Shown: positions 43,372 through 52,956 of the stretch, piece after piece
How positions within the stretch are numbered: the stretch's first letter is position 1
How the letters are laid out: every line of letters starts with the position of its first letter
Origin: Nitrospira sp.
GTDB lineage: Bacteria > Nitrospirota > Nitrospiria > Nitrospirales > Nitrospiraceae
Direction: 5' to 3'
Assembly (NCBI GenBank): GCA_022842445.1
Contig: JALHPO010000002.1
Location: 62,001 to 126,000, forward strand
Length of the DNA: 64,000 bases
Position numbers and translations under genes: made by a program
Notes under the pieces: generated by a model
The model's input: the letters and a program-made list of their open reading frames with translations, nothing else
Databases searched by the model: none
What the model was told of the DNA's origin: nothing

Positions 43372-44601
43372 CTATCTCGCTTTGAATTCAGCGATTGCAA
43401 ACTTTCTCTTGCCCACCTTTAGACGCCGGATCTGATTGGGATCAAAAGCAATGAGCTTGTCCGGATTGGATTCTTTCTCGCCATCTACTTCGACTCCGCC
43501 TTGAATGATCAAGCGCCTCGCTTCCGCGTTGCTTGAGACCAATCCTGTCTGGGCAATGAGCTTGATCAGCTTGATACTGCCTGTTCCCGACTCTCCCGTC
43601 TCCTGCATATCGCCGGCCGTCAAGATCAGATGTTTGTCCGGCTGATCGGGAAATTCCTGTTTCTGGAACTTCTGTTGAAACTCGGCTCGTGCCTGTCTGC
43701 CCGCCTCCCCGCCGTGATACCGTCCGACGAGCAGCTCGGCCAATGCCTGCTTGGCTTCCATCGGGTGCAGCATCTTCACACGGCCGAGATCTTCCGTAGT
43801 GAGCAACTCATAGTAGCGATGCATGAGCAGGTCGCTGATCGACATCACTTTGCCAAACATGTCGCCGGGCTTGTCTTCCAACGCAATGTAGTTGCCCACG
43901 CTCTTGCTCATCTTCTTGACGCCGTCAGTCCCCTCCAGCAGCGGCATCGTAATCACGACTTGAGGCTCCTGCCCATAATCGCGCTGAAGTTCCCGCCCGA
44001 CTAACAGATTGAACTTCTGATCGGTCCCGCCCAACTCCACATCCGCCTTCAGCGCCACGGAATCGTACCCCTGCACCAGCGGATAGAGAAACTCGTGGAC
44101 ACTGATCGGCTTCTGCTCATGGTAGCGTTTCTGAAAATCGTCCCGTTCCATCATTCTGGCCACGCGATAATGGGCAGCCAGTTCGATCAATCCACCCGCC
44201 GTCATCGGCCCCATCCAGCGGCTATTGAATTCGATGAGCGTCTTCTCCGGATCCAGAATTTTAAAGATCTGCCGCTGATAGGTCTTGGCATTCTCCCGCA
44301 CTTGTTCGGTTGTGAGCGACTTACGCGTTTCGGACACACCCGTCGGATCGCCGATCATGCCGGTAAAGTCACCGATCAAGAAGAGGACCTGATGCCCGAG
44401 ATCCTGGAAATGTTTCAGTTTGTGGATCAGCACGGTATGTCCCAGATGAAGATCAGGCGCCGTCGGGTCGAAACCCGCCTTGATCCGCAGGGGACGATTT
44501 TCCTTCATGGCACGCGTCAGCTTGGCTTCCAGCTCGATCGGATGAATCACTTCAACCACGCCGCGCAGAATGAGATCCAACTGCTGCTTCACATCCATCA
44601 T
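43372..44601 (-). CDS. tyrS: Tyrosyl-tRNA synthetase
   Basis: A 409-residue class I synthetase, the longer TyrS/TyrZ form. The HIGH motif is HLGH (52-55), KMSKS is intact (KKMSKSVGN), and a C-terminal S4 RNA-binding domain (about 340-409) is present. It charges tRNA-Tyr. Its start overlaps the comEA stop (TGATG), so translation is coupled to comEA. Confidence 0.96.
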   Translation of the reverse strand: MMDVKQQLDLILRGVVEVIHPIELEAKLTRAMKENRPLRIKAGFDPTAPDLHLGHTVLIHKLKHFQDLGHQVLFLIGDFTGMIGDPTGVSETRKSLTTEQVRENAKTYQRQIFKILDPEKTLIEFNSRWMGPMTAGGLIELAAHYRVARMMERDDFQKRYHEQKPISVHEFLYPLVQGYDSVALKADVELGGTDQKFNLLVGRELQRDYGQEPQVVITMPLLEGTDGVKKMSKSVGNYIALEDKPGDMFGKVMSISDLLMHRYYELLTTEDLGRVKMLHPMEAKQALAELLVGRYHGGEAGRQARAEFQQKFQKQEFPDQPDKHLILTAGDMQETGESGTGSIKLIKLIAQTGLVSSNAEARRLIIQGGVEVDGEKESNPDKLIAFDPNQIRRLKVGKRKFAIAEFKAR

Positions 44602-45116
44602 AACGGTCGCTTCTCCGCATTGTTCTCCGTCTCTGCCGCAGCCACAGTCACCAGCGGCTTGAGACGGTCAAATTTCTTTGCGCCGATTCCGGCTACCTCA
44701 CGCAAGTCTTCCACCGTCCGAAATCGCCCTACTGACTTTCGATAGGCAATCACCCGTTCAGCGAGGACCGCTCCGATGCCCGGCAACGATTCCAATTCTG
44801 TTGCGGTGGCTCTATTGAGATCCAGGACATGGCGCTGCGCCGCCACAAGGGCGTGACTCGCAACCCGCGGTACGACTAGTTGCCCGGTGGTCGTTTTCTG
44901 ATGAGACCGATCAGGCAGGCCTAGTTCAGACTCGAATGTTCCGGGAGCCGGCACGGCAACGGCCTTCGAGTCATTCAGAGCCGCCACATGTTCCAGGGAC
45001 GTATCGGGAGTCTGCCACCCGATCCAAAAGACAACTCCTAATGTTCCAGCCAACATGCCGAACTTCACGACAAGGGAATGGAGCATCGTCATCATGTCAC
45101 AAGCCGAATGTCCCAC
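44598..45116 (-). CDS. ComEA-type helix-hairpin-helix protein
   Basis: A 172-residue protein with an N-terminal hydrophobic anchor (about 12-32, [19 protein letters not shown]), a variable linker and a C-terminal double helix-hairpin-helix DNA-binding domain ([40 protein letters not shown]). It likely binds incoming DNA at the inner membrane. ComEC is encoded 5 kb away. An alternative start at Met9 or Met11 exists. Confidence 0.82.
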   Translation of the reverse strand: MGHSACDMMTMLHSLVVKFGMLAGTLGVVFWIGWQTPDTSLEHVAALNDSKAVAVPAPGTFESELGLPDRSHQKTTTGQLVVPRVASHALVAAQRHVLDLNRATATELESLPGIGAVLAERVIAYRKSVGRFRTVEDLREVAGIGAKKFDRLKPLVTVAAAETENNAEKRPL

Positions 45117-45150
45117 GTCAAAAGTCCAAGAACGTGATGACTTTCAGACG

Positions 45151-46590
45151 TTAAGACTTTACGACATCTTTTCTTCTGACTTGATGAATCGCGGCGCCTT
45201 CGACATCTTCCAGCGCCTCCAACATGCCCTCGGCCAACGTGGGATGGGCATGAATCATCCCGGCTGCCTGTGCCGCTGTCATTCCCATCTGCATCGCCAG
45301 CGCCGCTTCATGAATCAGATCAGCCGCATGGGCCCCGACAATATGCGCACCCAGAATCTTGTCGGTTGTCGTATCGGCAATCACTTTGAAAAATCCTGTG
45401 ATATCCCCCGTCGCTTGCGCCTTTCCAAGCGCGGCGTATCGGAACCGGCCGACTTTCACGCCGTGATCGGGGTTCGCCCCTGTTGCCTGAACCCGATCCC
45501 GAGCCTGTTGTTCGGTCAACCCGACACGGCCGACTTCGGGCAGTGTGAAGATGCCGGCGGGAATCACATCGTAGTTGATACGTATCGGATGGCCAAGGAT
45601 ATTCTCGACCGCGACCTTTCCCTGAGCCGACGCCACATGCGCCAGCATACCCTTGCCGACAACATCACCGATGGCATAGATGCCTGGAACATTCGTCTCC
45701 ATTCGCTCATCGACGAGCACTTCGCCGCGTCTGCCCAGCGCCACACTCACACGATCCAGGCCGATACCCTGCGACTGAAAACCCCGTCCGATGGAAATGA
45801 GCATGACATCGGCCTCAACCGTAGTCTCGTCCGCCAGCGAAATGACCAGCGCATCAACGGTGTGATCGACCCGCTTGATCGTAGTGCCAGTCTTCACCTC
45901 AACCGACCGCTTTTTCAGTTCTCGCTCCATGAGCGCTGACACATCCCCGTCTTCCAACGGAAGGACCTTCGGCTGCAACTCAACCATGGTCACGACGGTT
46001 CCGAGTCCACTGAAATAGGTCGCGCATTCGCAACCTTCGACGCCGCCACCCAGAATCACCATCCGTTTGGGAATGACCTCCAGATCCAACGCTTCTTTGC
46101 TGGTGATGATCCGCTTCCCGTCGATCGGAAACTGCGCCGGCTGCGGCCAGGATGAGCCGGTCGCAATAATGAGGGCATCAGCCTCCACGTTCTGTTCCAT
46201 ACTCTCCGCTCCGGTCACCGTGATCGTTCTGGCATCCAATAACTCTCCTCTGCCTTCCACGACGTTGATGTTCCAAGCCTTGAAGAGCGTCGCAATCCCC
46301 TTGACCAACCCGGTAACAACTTTGTTCTTCCGGGCCACCATTCGAGCCAAGTCATATCGAGCAGGCCCCGCCAGCACTAAGCCAAGGTCCTCCGCTTTCT
46401 TCAGCTTCTCACCGAGTTCGATGACGGAGAGGAGCGTTTTGCTGGGAATACAGCCCCAGTTGAGGCAAACCCCGCCGAGTGCCTGCCGCTCGACGACCGT
46501 CACACGAGCGCCAAGTTGCGCCGCGCGGATCGCGGCGACATAGCCGCCCGGTCCGGCGCCGAGGATTGCAATGTGTGTTGGGACTGACAT
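45151..46590 (-). CDS. lpd: Dihydrolipoyl dehydrogenase
   Basis: A 479-residue flavoprotein disulfide reductase. FAD motif ILGAGPGGYVAAIRAAQLG, redox-active disulfide GGVCLNWGCIPSK, NAD motif VILGGGVEGCECA, second FAD motif GIYAIGDVVG and the catalytic His-Glu pair in HAHPTLAEGMLEA are present. It is the E3 component that reoxidises lipoyl groups. gcvH lies 86 bp upstream on the same strand, so the lipoyl carrier may be GcvH. Confidence 0.95.
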   Translation of the reverse strand: MSVPTHIAILGAGPGGYVAAIRAAQLGARVTVVERQALGGVCLNWGCIPSKTLLSVIELGEKLKKAEDLGLVLAGPARYDLARMVARKNKVVTGLVKGIATLFKAWNINVVEGRGELLDARTITVTGAESMEQNVEADALIIATGSSWPQPAQFPIDGKRIITSKEALDLEVIPKRMVILGGGVEGCECATYFSGLGTVVTMVELQPKVLPLEDGDVSALMERELKKRSVEVKTGTTIKRVDHTVDALVISLADETTVEADVMLISIGRGFQSQGIGLDRVSVALGRRGEVLVDERMETNVPGIYAIGDVVGKGMLAHVASAQGKVAVENILGHPIRINYDVIPAGIFTLPEVGRVGLTEQQARDRVQATGANPDHGVKVGRFRYAALGKAQATGDITGFFKVIADTTTDKILGAHIVGAHAADLIHEAALAMQMGMTAAQAAGMIHAHPTLAEGMLEALEDVEGAAIHQVRRKDVVKS

Positions 46591-46676
46591 CTTGGATGGC
46601 GCTTCAGACTGACGTTATGCACGCGTGCGATGGCTCACCCCTCAACCGTGGCCTCGGCTGACACCCGCACTGTTCA

Positions 46677-47063
46677 TCAATGCTTCTGGCTGGCAAGGAA
46701 CGCGTCGTACTGGGCCGCGGTCATCAGTTGCTCAACTTCTGAGGGAACGGCAAGGTCGATGACCGCAATCCATCCCTTTCCGTAGGGGTCTGAATTCACG
46801 ATTTCAGGATGGTCTTTGAGATCGGCATTGATCTTGGCAACGGTTCCAGTGACCGGCGTGTAGATGGTGGATGTCGTCTTGGTCGATTCCACTTCGCCGA
46901 TCTGCTGCCCGACCTTGACCGAAGCCCCGACCTTGGGAAGATCCAGGAACACAATGTCGCCCAGGGCATCCTGCGCAAAGTGGCTGATGCCCACCGTCGC
47001 CTGATTGCCGTTGAGGCGAACCCATTCATGTTCCTTGTGATACCGTAAATCTGATGGAGTCAT
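46677..47063 (-). CDS. gcvH: Glycine cleavage system H protein (lipoyl carrier)
   Basis: A 128-residue H protein of normal length. The lipoylated Lys is K62 in EVESTKTTSTIYTPVTGTV; the family more often reads ESVKA. The N-terminal YHKEHEWVRLNG and C-terminal NSDPYGKGWIAVI are typical. No gcvT or gcvP is nearby. Confidence 0.95.
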   Translation of the reverse strand: MTPSDLRYHKEHEWVRLNGNQATVGISHFAQDALGDIVFLDLPKVGASVKVGQQIGEVESTKTTSTIYTPVTGTVAKINADLKDHPEIVNSDPYGKGWIAVIDLAVPSEVEQLMTAAQYDAFLASQKH

Positions 47064-47205
47064 GCGCCTGCCCCTTATGAAATAATCCGATGGACCTGAT
47101 GACCAGGCACGAACTGCGAGCGCTCACACCGTTTCAGCCGGCCCCTCAGCTCTTCACCTGGCACGTCAATGTTTCCGGGATCGTAGTGGGGCTCGCGGGG
47201 TTTTG

Positions 47206-48621
47206 TCAAGGAATGGTCTGACCTGATTCGGCGTGAAAAACTCTATTCCAGCGACCCAATATGGCACGATCGGCGATCGACTGATTGAACTCCTCCATCG
47301 CAAGAGGACGGGTCGACGTCTTTACGGAAAGTCCGATCCAAACCCGATCCGGTCCTCCCAACCGACGGCTAAGTTTTTCCAAATCCGCCTCCCCTTCGAT
47401 CCCCTCATGACGCACAACCAACGAACCGCCGGTGTTCGACGACAGCTCGGCCACATCTTCCCCGAACTGCTGAAGCCCCTGAAGCGGCCTCGTCAGCGAG
47501 GATTGACGGACTTCTATCGACAGAGTCGCGGCCGGGTTCCGCTCTCGCAGCACTTTGTGAAGCCGCACGGTCCATTGCGCATAGCTCCTCGCCTTCCAGC
47601 CGACCCATCGCCAGTAGGTTGCGGACTGTCCTTGCTCCGGGATGTCAGTCGAAGCCATGCTCCCGAATATCTCCTCCGGCGTACCATTGAGTCCAAACGA
47701 TGCGGCAAACAATCGGCGGGATTCGTCGGAGAACTCCTCCGCAAATCCTGCCGTCGATCGCGCCGCGAGCACCACCCCGTCGCATCCCGCGCGAGCCAAC
47801 CTCCGAACCGTCTCTTCAAGATACGCCTGATAGCCGGGATGCGCGACGTCCACACTCGATCGTGAGGCGTCGTCACGCCGAGCGGCCTGTCTGGTTGCAG
47901 CCATCCATTCCGGTCTGACATCCAGGCCGGAGCCATCATGAAGATCCAACACCACCCATAGGAAAAGACCGAGGCGGTGCGTCTCAACCGCCACCGACCG
48001 TACCGTCTCCACGTTGAATGCTTGAATGCCGGACTTGGGCGTCTGAGCAGGCGCAATCGCCAGCACCGTCACACCCGCTTGCGCCAGTTCCTGAAGCCAC
48101 GGCACAAGTCCGGTGATCGACGGCAGTTGATCGACCGTCACACTCAAGGCGAACTGCATGGCGTCCCCATGATGTCCGTCGGGGCGCGGGCGACGCAGAT
48201 CGTCCAGACGACGAAGCGCATAGCCTTCATAGAGCGCCCCATCCACTTGTTGTGTTACCGATTCCACTGCCAGCAGGCGGTACTGTGTCATTGCGTTGCG
48301 ATAATCTCCGAGGCGTTCATAGGCGCGGCCTAACCACCACCGCGCCTCCGCCAAACGAGGTGAATCCTTCGCATCATCGATAAATCGGTTAAAAAACAGC
48401 GCGGCAGCCGGATATCGCTCCTGTACGAACGCCCGATGGGCTTCTTGGAGCAACCGCACCTGCGCGTCGTGCGCCGGATTGGTGTGTATCACACGGTTGG
48501 GTGGTGGAATTGAGGGAAGCTGTCCGGCCTGCGGCACGCAAGCAGACAGGAGACAGAGGGAGAGCACGACGGCACTCCCTCTGCTTCGAAATAGGTGGAA
48601 TGTACAGGGCAAGGGACTCAT
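47206..48621 (-). CDS. Lipoprotein with TPR and glycoside-hydrolase-like (PgaB C-terminal-like) domain
   Basis: A 471-residue lipoprotein: signal peptide with lipobox LLSAC (Cys about 27). TPR-like helices (about 50-135, VQERYPAAALFFNRFIDDA, AEARWWLGRAYERLGDYRNA) precede a 300-residue region with TIM-barrel strands. This region contains FLWVVLDLHDG, DVAHPGYQAYLEETVRRLA and CDGVVLAARSTAGFAEEFSD, which recall the C-terminal hydrolase domain of PgaB and related GHL-type proteins. The acidic residues expected after FDG are not evident, so activity is doubtful. A longer frame begins at 48768 but overlaps ndk. It may act in envelope or exopolysaccharide handling. Confidence 0.7.
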   Translation of the reverse strand: MSPLPCTFHLFRSRGSAVVLSLCLLSACVPQAGQLPSIPPPNRVIHTNPAHDAQVRLLQEAHRAFVQERYPAAALFFNRFIDDAKDSPRLAEARWWLGRAYERLGDYRNAMTQYRLLAVESVTQQVDGALYEGYALRRLDDLRRPRPDGHHGDAMQFALSVTVDQLPSITGLVPWLQELAQAGVTVLAIAPAQTPKSGIQAFNVETVRSVAVETHRLGLFLWVVLDLHDGSGLDVRPEWMAATRQAARRDDASRSSVDVAHPGYQAYLEETVRRLARAGCDGVVLAARSTAGFAEEFSDESRRLFAASFGLNGTPEEIFGSMASTDIPEQGQSATYWRWVGWKARSYAQWTVRLHKVLRERNPAATLSIEVRQSSLTRPLQGLQQFGEDVAELSSNTGGSLVVRHEGIEGEADLEKLSRRLGGPDRVWIGLSVKTSTRPLAMEEFNQSIADRAILGRWNRVFHAESGQTIP

Positions 48622-48640
48622 CGCCCCCAAAGACACGTGA

Positions 48641-49060
48641 CTACCCGAAGATCTCCATGCCGGAGAAAAAGTAGCCGATCTCGAAGGCCGCCGTTTCAGG
48701 AGAATCCGACCCATGGACCGCATTGAACTCGATATTGGCCCCGTGTGCTTTTCGAATCGTGCCGGCATCGGCCTTGGCAGGGTCGGTCGCGCCCATCAGT
48801 TCCCGATTTTTCTTAATCGCATTCTCGCCCTGCAGCACCAGCACCACAGCCGGCCCGGAGGACATGAACCCGCAGAGACTCCCAAAGAACGGTCTCGCCT
48901 TATGGACGGCATAGAAGCCCTCTGCCACAGGCATGGACATCTGCATCAGCTTCATGGCTACCGGCTTTAGTCCCGCTTTTTCATAGCGGTTAATGATGTC
49001 TCCGATGGCATTCTTTTTGACGGCATCCGGCTTGATAATCGCGAGCGTTCTTTCACTCAT
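48641..49060 (-). CDS. ndk: Nucleoside diphosphate kinase
   Basis: A 139-residue NDK. The phospho-His is H116 in FNAVHGSDS, and the starting [10 protein letters not shown] and [14 protein letters not shown] segments match the family. It transfers phosphate from ATP to other NDPs. The gene is just upstream of the lipoprotein gene and downstream of mtnA on the minus strand. Confidence 0.97.
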   Translation of the reverse strand: MSERTLAIIKPDAVKKNAIGDIINRYEKAGLKPVAMKLMQMSMPVAEGFYAVHKARPFFGSLCGFMSSGPAVVLVLQGENAIKKNRELMGATDPAKADAGTIRKAHGANIEFNAVHGSDSPETAAFEIGYFFSGMEIFG

Positions 49061-49155
49061 CGCTTAAACTCTTCCTCCAATTTAATAATGAAAGATTGTT
49101 AACAATTTCAATGCATTATAAGGATTCACTCTTCAAGATGCAAGGGAAGACATAG

Positions 49156-50187
49156 CTAGGAGGAAAACTGACGTGCGAGGTCATGAGGCTTGAAAATCCC
49201 CCGCTCGGTGATAATACCGGTGATCAATTCTGCCGGTGTGACGTCGAAGGCAGGATTGTAGACCGTGACTCCATCAGGTGCGACGGGATGGCTGCCATGG
49301 ATGGTTGTAACTTCCAACGGATTCCGTTGTTCAATCGGGATATCCGCGCCAGATCTTGTCTTCAAATCGATGGTCGAATAGGGGGCCGCCACGTAAAAAG
49401 GAATCCCATGCGCCTTCGCCAATACCGCCACCGAATAGGTGCCGATCTTGTTGGCCACATCCCCATTCGCTGCAATCCGATCGGCACCGACTACACAGAG
49501 ATGAATCTTCCCCAGGCGCATGAGCGATCCGGCCATATTATCAGTGATGAGGGTGACGGGAATCTTATCCTGCATCAGCTCCCAGGCCGTAAGCCGAGAA
49601 CCCTGAAGAACAGGACGAGTTTCATCTGCTATTACATTGATTTTCTTGCCTTGCTCACACGCAGCACGAATGACCCCAAGGGCTGTCCCATAACCTGCCG
49701 TTGCAAGCGCACCCGCATTACAGTGAGTCAGTACGGTCTGTCCGTCCTTGAGCAATTCCGCTCCGTGCCGTCCCATCGCCCGACATAGCCCAATATCCTC
49801 ATCAAGAATAGCCTGAGCTTCCACGATCAAGGCTTGTTTGATCCACGGGATCGGCTGGCTCTGCAATGAATCAAGCTTCTGCTTCATCCGCTCGATTGCC
49901 CAAAAGAGATTGACGGCGGTCGGTCGCGTAGCCGCAAGTTGATCGCAGATAGTACGGACGGTTCTGGAGAAGCTCGGGTACTCTGTCTCGTTGACAGATT
50001 GCGCGCCTAAAGCGATACCCAGCGCTGCCGTCACGCCGATTGCGGGCGCCCCCCGCACTTTCAGTTCTCGAATCGCGTCGGCAACCTCACGATAGTCGCG
50101 GCAGTCGAGAAATTCGACGGCACCCGGAAGCCGGCTTTGATCCAAGAGACGGACTGTGCCGTCCCTCCATTCAATCGTGGGAACCAT
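49156..50187 (-). CDS. mtnA: S-methyl-5-thioribose-1-phosphate isomerase
   Basis: A 343-residue member of the eIF2B-like family that isomerises methylthioribose-1-phosphate in methionine salvage. The active-site Cys is in [18 protein letters not shown], and the Asp in [18 protein letters not shown]. The ATG at 50187 is preferred; the longer frame starts at TTG 50223. No other salvage genes are near. It is downstream of the dispersed repeat and comEC. Confidence 0.94.
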   Translation of the reverse strand: MVPTIEWRDGTVRLLDQSRLPGAVEFLDCRDYREVADAIRELKVRGAPAIGVTAALGIALGAQSVNETEYPSFSRTVRTICDQLAATRPTAVNLFWAIERMKQKLDSLQSQPIPWIKQALIVEAQAILDEDIGLCRAMGRHGAELLKDGQTVLTHCNAGALATAGYGTALGVIRAACEQGKKINVIADETRPVLQGSRLTAWELMQDKIPVTLITDNMAGSLMRLGKIHLCVVGADRIAANGDVANKIGTYSVAVLAKAHGIPFYVAAPYSTIDLKTRSGADIPIEQRNPLEVTTIHGSHPVAPDGVTVYNPAFDVTPAELITGIITERGIFKPHDLARQFSS

Positions 50188-50232
50188 GGGGAATCTTCTA
50201 GCCGGAATAGCGGAGGAGTGCAAGCCTTTCTA

Positions 50233-50359
50233 GCAGGATGCTGAAAAAGTCCGCCAGCTTTGTTCTCGCGTCGCTCAGAGGCTCAACGTACGGCACAAAG
50301 TACGATTCGGCCTCTTCGCTCGCTGCGGCCTCGCTGGACGGCCATTTTGAGCATCCTGC
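50233..50359. repeat. Interspersed ~125-bp repeat, copy 2
   Basis: A 127-bp element with the same 10-bp ends as copy 1 (39281-39404), inverted relative to it. The body is highly similar, with a few substitutions and small insertions in the middle. It lies in the gap between comEC and mtnA. Confidence 0.8.
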
Positions 50360-50385
50360 ATGGCGCCCTTTGGTGCCATGCGCGG

Positions 50386-52941
50386 CTAAATAAACGGCAG
50401 ATCTGGACGATCACGGAATTGAAGCCACAGGCGGTGCCAATTCTCCTGTTCACAGCGCCAGAGACAATGCCGGAGAATAACAGGATGCAGCAGAACATCT
50501 CGCGTGCGCGCCACAGCTATTTCTGATGTTGAAATCCGTCCCGTTATCCAGATCGCCCCATCATGATCCGTACGAAGCACACGAATAGCCTCATTGGCAT
50601 AGGCTTCGAGAACATCGGGAACCGGATGCCCATAGGAATTGGCCCGACCAACCGAAATCACGGCGTATTGGGGACGGATTTGCCCAAGCCACTCACGATC
50701 GAGCGAGCTGCGCGCGCCGTGATGGGGAACCTTCACGACGGTCACGGGCCGACGCCCCTCTTCCCCAAGCCGGCGCAGACCATCGACCTCGATATCTGCC
50801 GCAAACAAAATTGAGTGGGCGCCACATTGTACCCGCGATACGATGGACTGATTGTTTAGAAATGTCCCGCTCGGTCGCGGTATCGTCCGTTCACTGCTTG
50901 TGCCCTCCGGCGGATTGAGAATGGTCAACTGGCAAGGACCGGATTGCAACAGCTCTTGCCCGCGAGCGGCGATGTGTCGTGATATCCGGTTCTCAGTCAG
51001 CGCAGCATCAAGATCGATAGAAAACTGTTCTGACCGGCCGACCCCATTCGCCCAATATCGGCCGACTGGAATATGACGGAGAACCCAGATCAGTCCGCCG
51101 ACATGATCGAGCTGATCATGTGTCCCTATGACGTGATCAAGATGAGCAATGCCTCGATTCCAAAGAAACGGCGCCACCACCCCGCGCCCCATATCAAACC
51201 GCTCATATCGCGCCCCTCCGTCGATCAGCACCGTTTGACCATCGGGCAATTCAATGACGGCGCTGTCCCCCTGCCCCACGTCCAGAAACGTCACTCGCCA
51301 GTGATCCCCATCCGGTCCTACACGTGGTGAAGCAACCCACCAGCACATGAAAAAGAGGGCGATGCCCGCCCCCACGATGCGGAGGCGACGCGGCATACTG
51401 CCCATACTGACTACGATGAGTCCTGCGTAAAACACGATGATGGCAGGAATCGAAGGAGCCGCGACATGCCACGCTCCACCAGGAATACCGGCACACCAGC
51501 GGAGTCCCTGAACCATCCAGACTAGTAGCTGTTCCAATATAGTTCCGATGATAAGATCTTCGGCGCCAACGACGACTGTCCAAGCCGCAGCGAACAACCC
51601 CAGCGGAACCAGTAGAATTCCCGTGAACGGAACGGCAAACAGGTTGGTCACGATCCCCATCCATGGAACTTGATTGAAGTAGACGGCTACGACAGGAAGG
51701 GTAGCCCACGTCACCGCTCCGCTGATCACAAAGGCGTCTCGACCATACCGGGCAAAAGTCTGGGATCTGGTTTGTCCAGCACTTACGATGTCCTCGTCCC
51801 AAGCCCCCAGCCACTGTACGGTGCGGATGATCATCAACACCGAGAGGAAAGAAAGCTGAAACGAGATGTCGAAGAGGGCCCGTGGGTCATGCAGCAGAAT
51901 AATCAAAGCCGCCGCTGCCATAGCATGGTGCGCTCGCCGCTCCTGTCCCAACCACAACGCAGCCAACGCCAGTGTGATCATTACCAGGGAACGGATGGTT
52001 GCCAGCTCAGCGCCAGCCAGCAAGGCATACAGTGCCACGACCGGCCAGGTCGCAAGAATTGCGATCTTTGTAGGAGTGATAGTTCGAGAAAGTTTCAGTA
52101 ACAGAGTTGATGGCAATCTCAAGATTGACTGTTTGCCGATCCAGAACACGACCAATGCCACTAAACCGAGATGCGACCCCGAGATCGACAGCAGATGCAC
52201 CGTACCTGTCGCCATGAACCATTCCTGAAGTTCCGGTTGAAGAAACCCTCGTTCTCCTATAATGATTCCGAGGAAAATGCCGAGCGATGGTTGACTCAAT
52301 GTATTGACGGCCGCGTTTCGAATCATCGCCCGCCAGCGATCGATTCGATTCCATAGCATCCAGCGCCAGGGCTCTTCACCTGACTCCACGATGCGCACCA
52401 CATGCTCTCCTGCAACCGTCGCCGTGAGGCTAATTCCCTGACGCTCCAAATAGGCAGCGTAGTTGAACCCCCCCGGATTCAATGATCCGATTGGAGGATG
52501 GAGTCGCGCCCGAAACGACACCAGATCCCCCTGATACAAGACCTCATCAGACTGCCGCCACACGAGCCGCATCCGTCTCGATTCGAGATCGGCTCCCTGA
52601 AACTCGACGAGCACTGTTTGGCGGTCCGGACCATGCTGAACAGGCGCCACGATACGGCCGGTGACCTCGGTTTGCAGCATGTCATGACGATCAGGAGGAG
52701 ACGGATCAGGCTGTAACGGGGGAATCAGAATACTCCAATAGAGCACCCCGGCAAGGAGGGAGCTATACAGCCACAGCGCCCGTTTCAATTCAATGAGCCC
52801 GGCTCGCTCGAGCAGACTCGATCCCAGGGCAAGTCCAGCCAACAGACCGGAGAGAACGACAGGAAAGAAAGGGAATTGCGATCCGCAGAAGAGACCGAAC
52901 AGAAACGCAGCAGTGAGGGACGGCAGCATGAGGCCCCTCAT
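50386..52941 (-). CDS. comEC: DNA internalisation protein ComEC/Rec2
   Basis: An 851-residue polytopic protein: an N-terminal DUF4131-like region with transmembrane segments, a Competence domain with seven or more helices (about 230-510), and a C-terminal metallo-beta-lactamase-like domain. The latter carries LDVGQGDSAVIELPDG and GTHDQLDHVGG, the form of the HxxxDH metal motif seen in ComEC. It transports single-stranded DNA across the inner membrane. A ComEA-like gene exists in the same strand cluster. Its stop lies 27 bp from the repeat copy. Confidence 0.92.
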   Translation of the reverse strand: MRGLMLPSLTAAFLFGLFCGSQFPFFPVVLSGLLAGLALGSSLLERAGLIELKRALWLYSSLLAGVLYWSILIPPLQPDPSPPDRHDMLQTEVTGRIVAPVQHGPDRQTVLVEFQGADLESRRMRLVWRQSDEVLYQGDLVSFRARLHPPIGSLNPGGFNYAAYLERQGISLTATVAGEHVVRIVESGEEPWRWMLWNRIDRWRAMIRNAAVNTLSQPSLGIFLGIIIGERGFLQPELQEWFMATGTVHLLSISGSHLGLVALVVFWIGKQSILRLPSTLLLKLSRTITPTKIAILATWPVVALYALLAGAELATIRSLVMITLALAALWLGQERRAHHAMAAAALIILLHDPRALFDISFQLSFLSVLMIIRTVQWLGAWDEDIVSAGQTRSQTFARYGRDAFVISGAVTWATLPVVAVYFNQVPWMGIVTNLFAVPFTGILLVPLGLFAAAWTVVVGAEDLIIGTILEQLLVWMVQGLRWCAGIPGGAWHVAAPSIPAIIVFYAGLIVVSMGSMPRRLRIVGAGIALFFMCWWVASPRVGPDGDHWRVTFLDVGQGDSAVIELPDGQTVLIDGGARYERFDMGRGVVAPFLWNRGIAHLDHVIGTHDQLDHVGGLIWVLRHIPVGRYWANGVGRSEQFSIDLDAALTENRISRHIAARGQELLQSGPCQLTILNPPEGTSSERTIPRPSGTFLNNQSIVSRVQCGAHSILFAADIEVDGLRRLGEEGRRPVTVVKVPHHGARSSLDREWLGQIRPQYAVISVGRANSYGHPVPDVLEAYANEAIRVLRTDHDGAIWITGRISTSEIAVARTRDVLLHPVILRHCLWRCEQENWHRLWLQFRDRPDLPFI

Positions 52942-52956
52942 GCAGAGGAAAACCGT

